Assembly: GCA_021648025.1 (NCBI GenBank)
Contig: JAKITO010000005.1
Coordinates: 62,001-126,000 of the forward strand
DNA: 64,000 bases
Origin: Paracoccaceae bacterium
Lineage (GTDB): Bacteria > Pseudomonadota > Alphaproteobacteria > Rhodobacterales > Rhodobacteraceae
Direction: 5' to 3'
In this document: positions 52,718 through 61,380 of the stretch, in pieces
How positions within the stretch are numbered: position 1 is the first letter of the stretch
How the letters are laid out: each line of letters opens with the position of its first letter
Notes under the pieces: model-generated
What the model was told of the DNA's origin: nothing
Database searches by the model: none
Seen by the model: the letters and a program-made list of their open reading frames with translations, nothing else
Position numbers and translations under genes: made by a program

Positions 52718-54205
52718 ATGTTGTGGTCATTGATCAAAATCCTTGCTTTTGTCGCCCTCATCGCGGTGTTGGCCGAAGGTGCCGGGCATCTGATGGAATC
52801 CAGCGGCGGTATTCAGATCACCGTGGCGGGCACTGAATACACGCTGGCACCGCTGCAATCGGTGATTGCCGGGTTGGCTCTGCTGGTTGTTGTTTGGGTG
52901 ATACTGAAACTGTTGTCCCTGTTGGTGGCCACGCTCAGGTTCCTGAATGGCGACGAAACAGCGATTTCGCGGTATTTCGACAAGAACCGCGAGCGGCGCG
53001 GCTATCAGGCATTGGCCGATGGGTTGATGGCGCTGGCCTCGGGCGAAGGCAGGTTGGCGATGTCCAAGGCGGCCAAGGCCGAGAAATACCTGGGCAAACC
53101 GGAATTGACCAACCTGCTGACGGCGCAGGCGGCGGAACTGGCGGGCGATACCCAAAAGGCGACCGAGGCTTACAGGATGCTGATCGCAACAAACGCAACC
53201 CGATTTGTCGGCGTGCGCGGGATCATGAAACAGAAACTGGCAGCCGGCGAAAGTGATACCGCCCGCAAGCTGGCCGAAAAGGCCCATGCGATGAAACCCA
53301 AGCACCCCGAGATTCAGGATGTGCTGTTGCGGCTTCAGGCACAGGCGCAGGATTGGGCCGGGGCACGCAATACTCTAAGTGCCAAACTCAAATCCGGCAG
53401 CCTGCCGCGCGATGTTTACCGGCGGCGTGATGCGGTTCTGGCCTTGTCCGAAGCCCGCGATATTGTCGATGAAGGTAAAAGCGTTGAAAGCCGCGAAAAG
53501 GCGATCGAGGCAAATCGTCAGTCCCCCGATCTGGTGCCTGCTGCGGCCCTTGCGGCGCGTGGTTATATTGATGCGGGCAAACCCCGGCTTGCCACGCGGG
53601 TATTGAAAAAGGCATGGGAGGCCCAGCCGCATCCCGATCTTGCCGCGGCTTTTGCGGCCATTGTGCCCGATGAAACACCGGAACAGCGTGTGAAGCGGTT
53701 TGAGGTTTTGACCCGCATTCATCCTGAACATGTTGAAACCCGTCTGGTACAGGCCGAGTTGCTGATCGTCGCCGCCGATTTCCCCGAAGCCCGGCGCGTT
53801 CTTGGTGGTTTGACCGACAAAGGTGATGCGCGGGCCTTTACCCTGATGGCAGCGGTTGAGCGGGGCGAAGGCGGGTCTGATGCGGTGGTTCAGGGCTGGC
53901 TGGCCAAGGCGCTGGGCGCAGCCCGCGGGCCGCAATGGGTGTGTGACAATTGCCAGTCGATCCACCGTGAATGGGTGCCGGTCTGTACCCGCTGCGATAG
54001 TTTTGACACCCTAAGTTGGAAAACACCTGAAACGGCTGAAATTGCCAGTGCCACCGGCGTGTCCATGTTGCCGTTGATTGTCGGGCCGGTTGCCAAAGAT
54101 GCCAAAAGTGACGATATACCCGAGGTGGAATTGATCGTTTCCGATGATCAAGAGGCCAAGACCACGGTTATGAACAGTGACAAGCCTGGAACAGACCCTA
54201 AATAG
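52718..54205 (+). CDS. hemY: HemY-domain TPR membrane protein
   Basis: A 495-residue protein. Two N-terminal hydrophobic segments (about 3-22 and 43-68) and a HemY_N domain with a basic stretch (YFDKNRERRGYQALADGLMA) precede tetratricopeptide-like repeats (about 130-390). Near the C-terminus there are CxxC pairs in WVCDNCQSIHREWVPVCTRC (about 407-426), suggesting a zinc ribbon. It is named HemY from family and position; the enzymatic part of the pathway is not implied. It starts 10 bases after the Mic60-like gene. Confidence 0.9.
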   Translation: MLWSLIKILAFVALIAVLAEGAGHLMESSGGIQITVAGTEYTLAPLQSVIAGLALLVVVWVILKLLSLLVATLRFLNGDETAISRYFDKNRERRGYQALADGLMALASGEGRLAMSKAAKAEKYLGKPELTNLLTAQAAELAGDTQKATEAYRMLIATNATRFVGVRGIMKQKLAAGESDTARKLAEKAHAMKPKHPEIQDVLLRLQAQAQDWAGARNTLSAKLKSGSLPRDVYRRRDAVLALSEARDIVDEGKSVESREKAIEANRQSPDLVPAAALAARGYIDAGKPRLATRVLKKAWEAQPHPDLAAAFAAIVPDETPEQRVKRFEVLTRIHPEHVETRLVQAELLIVAADFPEARRVLGGLTDKGDARAFTLMAAVERGEGGSDAVVQGWLAKALGAARGPQWVCDNCQSIHREWVPVCTRCDSFDTLSWKTPETAEIASATGVSMLPLIVGPVAKDAKSDDIPEVELIVSDDQEAKTTVMNSDKPGTDPK

Positions 54206-54335
54206 GGGCACCTAAACACCCTTCGTCGGTGGCCATCTCAAACGGCAGTTTCATTGATACCGTAAGGTCATTGCGCTTCTTGCCAGTGGCGTGGCCCTTC
54301 CAGTTAAACCGTACTTCAGCGCGGCCCGGGGCCAT
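54198..54335 (-). CDS. Possible 45-residue protein downstream of the cyclase gene
   Basis: A short frame starting MAPGRAEVRFNWKGHATGKK and ending EGCLGAPI. It begins 22 bases after the stop of the cyclase-family gene, on the same strand, and ends inside the last codons of hemY on the other strand. A GGGTGAT stretch lies about 10 bases before the ATG. It may be a real small protein or a decayed C-terminus. No family was recognised. Confidence 0.3.
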   Translation of the reverse strand: MAPGRAEVRFNWKGHATGKKRNDLTVSMKLPFEMATDEGCLGAPI

Positions 54336-54357
54336 GAATTATCACCCATGATGCCCT

Positions 54358-55134
54358 TTATTCGTTGAAAATCGCAACCGCACGGGTGAACCCGGCAGAG
54401 GCATCTTTGATCTTGTAGGGAAAGCACGAAATTTCAAAGCCATAGGGCGGCAACGTCTCAAGATTGGTCAGCTTCTCCATATGGCAATAACCGATCTCCA
54501 TACTGGCGCGGTGCCCTTCCCAGATCATTGCCGGATCGGGTTTTTTGGCAAACGCCTGCGCCGTCAGGGGAAACGGTGCATCCCAGCTCCAGGCATCGGT
54601 GCCAGTGACACGCACCCCTTGCCGGGTCAGAAATAATGTTGCCTCACGCCCCATGCCGCAGCCTTTGATCAGGTAATCAGGCTCGCCGTACCGATCCCCG
54701 GCAGAGGTATTGACCACAACAATATCCAGCGGCTGAATTTCATGACCAATCCGTTCCAATTCATTTTTAACGTCATTGGCGGTAACGATATAACCATCAT
54801 CAAAATGCCGAAAATCCAGTTTCACGCCCGGATTAAGACACCATTCCAGCGGCACCTCGTCGATGGTCAGGGCGCGTTCTCCGTTGTTCATGGTCGAATG
54901 GTGGTGATACGGCGCATCCAGATGCGTGCCGTTGTGGGTGGCAATCTGCATCATCTCGATGGCCCAGCCTTCGCCACCGGGCAGGTCATCCTCTTTCAAC
55001 CCCGGAAAGAATGAACAAATCTGCCCGGCGGTGTCTTTATGCGCCATATAGGTGATTTGCGGCAACATGATATCGGGGTCGGAAACGATGCCGGTTTCAA
55101 GTGGTACGGATAGATCAACATAACGACGGGCCAT
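54358..55134 (-). CDS. Cyclase family protein (kynurenine-formamidase-like metal hydrolase)
   Basis: A 258-residue member of the cyclase/KynB-like family. The metal-binding signature HNGTHLDAPYHH (about 67-78) is intact, as are VDLSVPLETG at the start and the VVVNTSAGDRYG region. Family members hydrolyse amides or cyclic compounds with Zn or Mn. The substrate is not clear. It lies 24 bases downstream of a TRAP transporter operon on the same strand, which suggests the transported acid or amide is its substrate. Confidence 0.88.
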   Translation of the reverse strand: MARRYVDLSVPLETGIVSDPDIMLPQITYMAHKDTAGQICSFFPGLKEDDLPGGEGWAIEMMQIATHNGTHLDAPYHHHSTMNNGERALTIDEVPLEWCLNPGVKLDFRHFDDGYIVTANDVKNELERIGHEIQPLDIVVVNTSAGDRYGEPDYLIKGCGMGREATLFLTRQGVRVTGTDAWSWDAPFPLTAQAFAKKPDPAMIWEGHRASMEIGYCHMEKLTNLETLPPYGFEISCFPYKIKDASAGFTRAVAIFNE

Positions 55135-55158
55135 AACGGCCTCCTTTTTATATCAAAT

Positions 55159-56469
55159 TTATATCAAAGCGGTTGCGAGGGCGGGAAAGAACAGGACAAG
55201 GCCAAGAACGACCAACATCATCACCGCAAAGGGGGCCGCACCGATAAAAATATCACCAAGGGTAATCGACGGATCATCCAGCGCCGATTTGATGACAAAG
55301 ACCGAGATACCAAAAGGCGGCGTCAGCAGGCCGATTTCAACGGCGATGATGGTGACAATGCCAAACCAGATCAAATCAACCTGAAGCGTGGCCAACACCG
55401 GCAACATAAGCGGCACAAGAATCAGCATGATTGACGAGCTGTCCAAAACTGTGCCCATGACGATCACCAATGCCACATAGGCCAGGATCACCCCCCAATA
55501 GCCAATATCAGCAGTGGCGACAAAATTACCGAACTCGGTCGGAACCCCCGAAAGCGCCAGCATCCGCGAATACATCTGTGCGGCGATGATCAGAAAGCAG
55601 ATCGAGGCGGTGACCAATCCGGTATCGTTCAGCACCTGCCAAAAGTCCCTCAGGCCCAGGGTGCGCCGCGCCAGCCCGATGATGATTGCTCCGGCACATC
55701 CAACGGCCCCGGCCTCGATCGGGGTGAAGAACCCGTTGTAAATACCCCCCAGAACCAGACCAATCAGCAGGGCGATGGGCAGGCCTTTGGAAACAAGTTC
55801 CTGGGGTGTCAGGGCGGGGGTGGCATCAAGGTCCGCAATATTTTCGCCCAGCATCCGGGGGCGCAGGACGGCCATCAGATAGATGCCGATCCCAAATATC
55901 AGCGCCAGCAACAGGCCCGGAAGGACACCGGCAATGAACAGATCACCCACCGATTGCTCAGTCAAAAGGCCATAAAGGATCAACAACAGGCTGGGTGGGA
56001 TCAACATGCCCAGCACCGATGACCCGGCGACCACCCCAACCGAAAATCGCGCGGAATAACCGTGCCGAACCATCTCGGGTACGGCAATTTTGGTGAAAAC
56101 TGCTGCCGAGGCGATGGAAATCCCGGTGATTGCCGCAAAAATGGCGTTGGCACCGACCGTGCCAATGCCCAATCCGCCACGGATACGGCGGAACATATGG
56201 TTGGCCACGTCAAACGCATCCCGCCCCATGCCAGTGACCGAAACCAGATACCCCATCAGCACAAACAACGGCACTACACCAAAGAAGTAACTGGATATGG
56301 TATTGCTTGCGGCCAAAGCCAGCAATTTCCCGGCCAGGACCGGTGAACCTTTGATCATCCAGACGCCGACAAACGACGACAACATCAAGGCAAACGGCAC
56401 CCAGAAACCCAGGTAAACCAACGCCACCATCGCCCCGAAGGAACTCAAACCAATTTCAAAAGGAGTCAT
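55159..56469 (-). CDS. dctM: TRAP transporter large permease (DctM family)
   Basis: A 436-residue membrane protein with about 12 hydrophobic segments. MTPFEIGLSSFGAMVALVYL at the start, the FFGVVPLFVLMGYLVSVTGM region, and SSVLGMLIPPSLLLILYG, typical of DctM, support the call, with the C-terminal LLTPPFGISVFVIKSALDD. The ATG at 56469 overlaps the stop of the small permease (ATGA). An upstream ATG would read into that gene and is unlikely. Confidence 0.95.
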   Translation of the reverse strand: MTPFEIGLSSFGAMVALVYLGFWVPFALMLSSFVGVWMIKGSPVLAGKLLALAASNTISSYFFGVVPLFVLMGYLVSVTGMGRDAFDVANHMFRRIRGGLGIGTVGANAIFAAITGISIASAAVFTKIAVPEMVRHGYSARFSVGVVAGSSVLGMLIPPSLLLILYGLLTEQSVGDLFIAGVLPGLLLALIFGIGIYLMAVLRPRMLGENIADLDATPALTPQELVSKGLPIALLIGLVLGGIYNGFFTPIEAGAVGCAGAIIIGLARRTLGLRDFWQVLNDTGLVTASICFLIIAAQMYSRMLALSGVPTEFGNFVATADIGYWGVILAYVALVIVMGTVLDSSSIMLILVPLMLPVLATLQVDLIWFGIVTIIAVEIGLLTPPFGISVFVIKSALDDPSITLGDIFIGAAPFAVMMLVVLGLVLFFPALATALI

Positions 56470-57017
56470 GCTGGGGCCTTTGACGTCAAACGCAGCAGGG
56501 CGGCAACCCCGAACAAAACCAATTGCACCAAAAGGGCGGTGCAACCAATCAGGATGATCAGTTTCACTGGCCAGACAGGTGCGGTGAAATCACCGATAGT
56601 GCCTTCATAAGTGCCGCGCACCCAAGCTTTGACAAACAACGGCGTGCTGGCTGACAAAACCTGCCAGATCAACAGGATGGCCGCGATTGAGAACACCAGG
56701 TCAAAGGCGTGGCGCGCCCGCGGACTGTATTTGGCGACAAACCCCAAAATGGCTTCACTTCGGGTCAGACGGCCCCGGCGAAAGGTTTGGGCGACCTGCA
56801 AGAACACGATTGCGACAATTGACATCGATACCATTTCGGGCACGCCCGACACCGGATTGTTGAACAATCCCCGGCCCACCACATCCATGTTGACCAGCAC
56901 CATAAGCGCCAGAATCAACACTGTGCCCAGCACGTTCAACCCGGCCGTCAGCGCATCCACCACCCGGCGGATGCGCCTGAACCAATCCGGCAATCCATCA
57001 GAGTCCGGCGCTTGCAC
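56466..57017 (-). CDS. dctQ: TRAP transporter small permease (DctQ family)
   Basis: A membrane protein of about 183 residues with four helices: about 24-48 (LNVLGTVLILALMVLVNMDV), then VPEMVSMSIVAIVFLQVAQT, AFDLVFSIAAILLIWQVLSA and KLIILIGCTALLVQLVLFGV. The start is set at GTG 57017, because a longer frame would run far into the dctP gene. This start is uncertain, without a strong ribosome site. It joins DctM and the binding protein in a three-part importer driven by a sodium or proton gradient. Confidence 0.88.
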   Translation of the reverse strand: MQAPDSDGLPDWFRRIRRVVDALTAGLNVLGTVLILALMVLVNMDVVGRGLFNNPVSGVPEMVSMSIVAIVFLQVAQTFRRGRLTRSEAILGFVAKYSPRARHAFDLVFSIAAILLIWQVLSASTPLFVKAWVRGTYEGTIGDFTAPVWPVKLIILIGCTALLVQLVLFGVAALLRLTSKAPA

Positions 57018-57033
57018 CGCCAGATCTGCCCAC

Positions 57034-58107
57034 CTATTCCTTATCCCAATTGCGCACCGGTGTGGCACCGGCGGCGCGCATGGTGTCCATATAAGATTGC
57101 AAAACGGCCGTCCCGGCCTTGCCTTCGCCATCTAACCGCTTGGCCCAAAGCTGTGCGACATTGTCCATACCTGCGGCCCATTCTTCGCGAAACGCCTGAT
57201 CAACCTCGGTAATGGTCGCACCTTGCGACTGCATGATGTCCAGAAACTTGGCCACGGAGGCATCCAGATCCTTGTGATATGCCACCCGGTCCGCCGTTGC
57301 CGCATCGCGCAATGCCTGCTGAACCTTTGGCGACAACCCGTCGAACCAATCCTTGTTGGCCGCTAACCCGCCGGCATATTGCGCGCCAAACCCGACCTTG
57401 GTGATATAGGGCGCCACCTCGTGCAGCTTGCCCGGCAACGCGGCCGAGGCGAACACGATCACCCCGTCATAAACCCCGGTTTTGATCTCGTTGTAATAGG
57501 TGGTCAGGTTGCCGGACACGCCCACCGCCCCGGTGCCTTTCAGCCAGTTCACCGCCGGACCCGGCGCGCCAATCTTCTTGCCGTCCAGATCGGCCAGAGA
57601 ATTGATCGGAAACTTGGTCATCAGCAAATAGTCGTCAATGCCGATACCACCCCCCAGATACTCCAGCCCGTTCTCGGTCCAGGCCGCCTTCATATCCGGG
57701 TTCGAAAATTGCAGCTTGTCCATCCATTCGCCCACAGCGGTCGAATCACTTGATACAAACGGGGTGAAATAGGTCACGTTCTGCACCGCCAGCTTGGCCG
57801 GATCAAACAGGCTGGTAACGACGCCGATCTCGGCCAGACCTTCCTCGACCGCCTCTAATTCATTCCCGACCTTGGCCAAAGCGCCGCCATATTGCTCGGA
57901 CCAGATGATGGTTGTACCGCTGCCTTCCAATGCCGCGTTCACAGCCGGAATAAAGGTTTGGCTGGCGTGTTTGACCCAACGAAACACCGGCGGATGGCCC
58001 GCAACGATGGTGACGTTGATGTCCTCGGCAATGGCGACAGGCGCGTTCAACATGCCCCCCACACTCAGGACTGCCGCCAAAGCACTGGATTTGATGTATT
58101 TGTTCAT
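57034..58107 (-). CDS. dctP: TRAP transporter substrate-binding protein (DctP family)
   Basis: A 357-residue periplasmic binding protein. A signal peptide (about 1-28, ending PVAIAED) precedes VTIVAGHPPVFRWVKHASQT, TIIWSEQYGGALAKVGNELE and the GKKIGAPGPAVNWLKGTGAV region, with the conserved LPGKLHEVAPY of the family. The ATG at 58107 follows GGGAGGG. It is first of the dctP-dctQ-dctM-cyclase operon. The ligand cannot be told, but an acidic or carboxylate compound is usual. Confidence 0.94.
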   Translation of the reverse strand: MNKYIKSSALAAVLSVGGMLNAPVAIAEDINVTIVAGHPPVFRWVKHASQTFIPAVNAALEGSGTTIIWSEQYGGALAKVGNELEAVEEGLAEIGVVTSLFDPAKLAVQNVTYFTPFVSSDSTAVGEWMDKLQFSNPDMKAAWTENGLEYLGGGIGIDDYLLMTKFPINSLADLDGKKIGAPGPAVNWLKGTGAVGVSGNLTTYYNEIKTGVYDGVIVFASAALPGKLHEVAPYITKVGFGAQYAGGLAANKDWFDGLSPKVQQALRDAATADRVAYHKDLDASVAKFLDIMQSQGATITEVDQAFREEWAAGMDNVAQLWAKRLDGEGKAGTAVLQSYMDTMRAAGATPVRNWDKE

Positions 58108-58264
58108 TGTACCCTCCCGTTCAATGTCAGATCGCAGTCTTTTCCGTTCAATCGGAAATGCAACACGAAACTGTTGAGGGTGATTGAAGCGCAACTTGAT
58201 TGTGAAGTACAGTTCTTCAGAAAGATAATTTTTCAACCCACCCAGACCAGAAGAAGAATGGCCA

Positions 58265-59041
58265 ATGGCAACCCATCTCAAAGCGCCGGTTTTTTACCGG
58301 GCCGCCCTTGTCACCGGCGGTGCGCGCCGGTTGGGTCGGGCGATGGCATTGGGTCTGGCCAGGCGCGGGGTTGATATCGCTTTGCACTACAACAGCAACG
58401 CGACCGAGGCCGAAGCAACCGCCAAAGAAATCCGTGCGTTTGGGGTCAAGGCGGTGACCTTGCAGGCCAACCTTTTGGACATGGATCAGACCAATAACCT
58501 GATTGAACGCGCGCGCGATGGGTTGGGCCAACGCCTTGACGTGCTGATCAACTCTGCATCAATTTTCAACTATGACACCCTAAAAAGCGCGACACCGGAA
58601 AGTTGGGATATGAATATCTCATCCAACCTGCGCGCGCCATTTACCCTGACGCAAAAGTTTGCCGATCAGGCCCCCAAGGCCGTGCAGCAGGACAATGGCG
58701 AGATGTTGGCCCAGGCAACAATCGTCAACATGATCGACCAAAGGGTCAGGAAGCTGACCAAACATTACATGACCTATACCTTGGCCAAAACCGGCCTGTG
58801 GACTTTAACCCAAACCAGTGCGCGGGCGTTGGGGCCTCATATTCGGGTCAACGGCATCGGCCCGGGGTCGACCATGCAAGGTGCTGATCAGTCGGACGAA
58901 CAGTTTCAGGAGCATCGGTTGGGGTCGGTTCTGCAACGTGGCGCCAACCCCGAGGACATCGTCGCGGCAATGAATTTCCTGCTGGACGCGCCGGCCTTCA
59001 CGGGTCAGCTTTTGTGCATCGATGGGGGGCAACACCTTTGA
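58265..59041 (+). CDS. SDR-family reductase, pteridine-reductase/FolM-like
   Basis: A 258-residue short-chain dehydrogenase. The cofactor motif is TGGARRLG (about 17-24), the TGxxxRxG form used by pteridine reductases in place of the usual TGxxxGxG, and it favours NADPH. The catalytic YTLAK lies about 174-178, and the C-terminus FTGQLLCIDGGQHL is typical of the family. Dihydrobiopterin or dihydrofolate reduction is likely but unproven. It is divergent from dctP. Confidence 0.85.
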   Translation: MATHLKAPVFYRAALVTGGARRLGRAMALGLARRGVDIALHYNSNATEAEATAKEIRAFGVKAVTLQANLLDMDQTNNLIERARDGLGQRLDVLINSASIFNYDTLKSATPESWDMNISSNLRAPFTLTQKFADQAPKAVQQDNGEMLAQATIVNMIDQRVRKLTKHYMTYTLAKTGLWTLTQTSARALGPHIRVNGIGPGSTMQGADQSDEQFQEHRLGSVLQRGANPEDIVAAMNFLLDAPAFTGQLLCIDGGQHL

Positions 59042-59273
59042 AAGGTTAACCAGCCATTGGCGGGAGCGGGAAAGTTGGCGGGTTTCAATTTAGTACAAAA
59101 CGGTCTCAGGCCCATAGAGAGAAAGTACAAAACACCCAAAGGTTTTAGGGTGTTCTGCCGAACGGTTTTTTGGAACTCTGCAATTTCATCTATACGACGG
59201 GTGTTTTCCTTGGCCTCAGCGCAATTGAATGGGCGCAGGACCAAGTGAATGAAATCAGTGTCAGCCGGGTAAT

Positions 59274-60377
59274 TTACTGGACGATGAATTCGGCATGCAA
59301 CGCCCCGGCGGCTTTCAGGCTTTTCAGGATGTCGATCATGTCGTGCGGTGACACGCCCAGGGCGTTCAGCCCGGCAACCACTTCGGACAGGGACGCGCCC
59401 TCGGGAACTTCGGCAAGCGCCACACCTTCGTCGTCTTCGATTGCGGCGGTGGTTCGGGGTACAACCACGGTTTGCCCTTCGGCAAACGGGTTTGGTTGCA
59501 CCACAATCGGTTCTTCCTGAATACGAAGCGTCAGCCCGCCTTGTGACACCGCAACCCGGCTTAGACGCACATCGTCGCCCATGACAATTGTCCCGGATCG
59601 CTGATCGACCACCACACGCGCCTTGCGCTCAGGCTCTACCAAAATGTTTTCGATCCGCCCAAGCGCGTGCGCGGTCGAGGCCGCCCGGGTGGCCCTGATA
59701 TCCAGTTCAACCGTCCCGGAATCCCGCATGACCGATACAGCACGACCGAATTCCCGGTTGATCGCCGTTTCAATCCGCCCGGCAGTGGTGAAATCCGGGT
59801 CACGCAGCGCCAATCGGACCACCGCCAGTGAGGACAGTTCAAACTCAATCTCACGTTCAACCCGGGCCCCGGATGGGATCACCCCAGAGGTAGGCACGCC
59901 GCGTGTGACCGAGGCACCTTGCCCTTCGGCAACTGCTCCGCCAGCCAGAATGGTGCCTTGTGCCACGGCAAAAATCTGCCCGTCAGCGGCGTTCAAAGGT
60001 GTCATGATCAGGGTGCCCCCCATCAGGCTTTTGGAATCGCCGATGGCCGAAACAGTAACGTCGATCTTGCTGCCAACCCGGGAAAAAGCCGGCAGGTTTG
60101 CCGTCACCAGTACCGCCGCCACGTTTTTTGGTCTGAATTGTTCGCCCGATACGTTAACGCCCAGACGCTCAAGAATGTTCGACATGATTTCTTCGGTAAA
60201 GGGTGCGTTTCGCAGCCCGTCTCCGGTGCCGTTCAGGCCGACAACCAACCCGTATCCGACAAGGTCATTGCTGCGAACCCCGCCAAATTCTACCAAGTCT
60301 TTAAGCCGGATTGCCCCGGCTTGAAGCGTTGTCGGGAGAAACAGACAAAACAGGATAAAGCGCAGTAATTTCATCAT
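59274..60377 (-). CDS. flgI: Flagellar P-ring protein FlgI
   Basis: A 367-residue protein with a signal peptide (about 1-20). IRLKDLVEFGGVRSNDLVGY and GLVVGLNGTGDGLRNAPFTE are the family signature; VTANLPAFSRVGSKIDVTVS and the C-terminal AGLNALGVSPHDMIDILKSL complete it. FlgI forms the periplasmic P ring around the rod. The start overlaps the flgL stop (ATGA). It is the last flagellar gene here. Confidence 0.97.
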   Translation of the reverse strand: MMKLLRFILFCLFLPTTLQAGAIRLKDLVEFGGVRSNDLVGYGLVVGLNGTGDGLRNAPFTEEIMSNILERLGVNVSGEQFRPKNVAAVLVTANLPAFSRVGSKIDVTVSAIGDSKSLMGGTLIMTPLNAADGQIFAVAQGTILAGGAVAEGQGASVTRGVPTSGVIPSGARVEREIEFELSSLAVVRLALRDPDFTTAGRIETAINREFGRAVSVMRDSGTVELDIRATRAASTAHALGRIENILVEPERKARVVVDQRSGTIVMGDDVRLSRVAVSQGGLTLRIQEEPIVVQPNPFAEGQTVVVPRTTAAIEDDEGVALAEVPEGASLSEVVAGLNALGVSPHDMIDILKSLKAAGALHAEFIVQ

Positions 60378-61378
60378 AAGAAACTCAACAGGCTAAGGCG
60401 CGATGCGCGCACAGTGACGGCATAAAGGCTTTCTAACTGGAACTGCACCTCTTCCAGGCGACTGGCGGTTTCGAACGGGTCCGCCTCTAGCAATTCGTTG
60501 CGGGCATAACTCAGGCTGGTGCGGGCAGCACCGTTGCGGGCGCTTGCCTCTTCGATGCGCTGTTCGGCATAGCCAAGGTCGGCGCGCAGGCCGGTCAATG
60601 CGTGATTATTGTTCAACATGCCAACACCTGCCTCGCGCAGCAGGATGTTCTGGGTGCCAGGATCCAGAGCCAGCCCAGAATCTGTGGCCAGAATGGCAAC
60701 CACCGTGTTGCGCATTGCGTTGCGGAAATTGGCATCGTCTGCGCGTAAAGAAAGGGAAACCTGTTCATTCGCGCCAACCTGTATCGGCGAAAGAGGGTCA
60801 TCCGATCCGGTGTACATCGTCGCCTTGAACCCGGCGGGGTCGGCAAACCAATCGTCGATGGCCGTCAGGATATCGCTGACCACCGTCATACCGGCCACTT
60901 CGACCTGAAGCGCCGCGATCATGGTATCGGCCGAGGCCATCGGGTTGGTATCCGTGGCGGTTCCGGCAAAAAGGCTGCGCCCGCCAACCGAGCCGTTCAG
61001 GGCGGACAGGATGGTATCCAGACCAAGGCGCGCTTCGTTGCTGGCTTGCAACCTTGCGACCTCAAGCGAGGCTGAGTTGATCGTCAGCAGGTCCTCGCTA
61101 ACTGTCGAAATAACCCCTTGTATGCGTTCCAGGCTTTGCTGCGAGGCGGATGAAAACAACCCCGCCTCGGTTGCCGAAATCGCATATCCGTCCAGCCGGG
61201 CCAGATTTTGATCAATATCCGTCAGATAGGAATAGTCACTGGCCAGTCGGCCCCTGATATCAGAGGTTTGGCCCGTTGTCAGTTCCTGGGTCAGGGTGAT
61301 CATCGAAGATTTCAACGCGGCACTGCGGGTTTGCTGCATCAGGCTGAAAGACATATCGCCAATATTGGTCAAACTCAT
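60374..61378 (-). CDS. flgL: Flagellar hook-associated protein FlgL (flagellin-like)
   Basis: A 334-residue protein between flgK and flgI. The N-terminal helix (MSLTNIGDMSFSLMQQTRSA and LKSSMITLTQELTTGQTSDI) and C-terminal helix (EASARNGAARTSLSYARNEL and FETASRLEEVQFQLESLYAV) are of the flagellin/FlgL type. The gene order and length fit FlgL. It caps the hook-filament junction. It is 2 bases after flgK. Confidence 0.9.
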   Translation of the reverse strand: MSLTNIGDMSFSLMQQTRSAALKSSMITLTQELTTGQTSDIRGRLASDYSYLTDIDQNLARLDGYAISATEAGLFSSASQQSLERIQGVISTVSEDLLTINSASLEVARLQASNEARLGLDTILSALNGSVGGRSLFAGTATDTNPMASADTMIAALQVEVAGMTVVSDILTAIDDWFADPAGFKATMYTGSDDPLSPIQVGANEQVSLSLRADDANFRNAMRNTVVAILATDSGLALDPGTQNILLREAGVGMLNNNHALTGLRADLGYAEQRIEEASARNGAARTSLSYARNELLEADPFETASRLEEVQFQLESLYAVTVRASRLSLLSFL

Positions 61379-61380
61379 AT

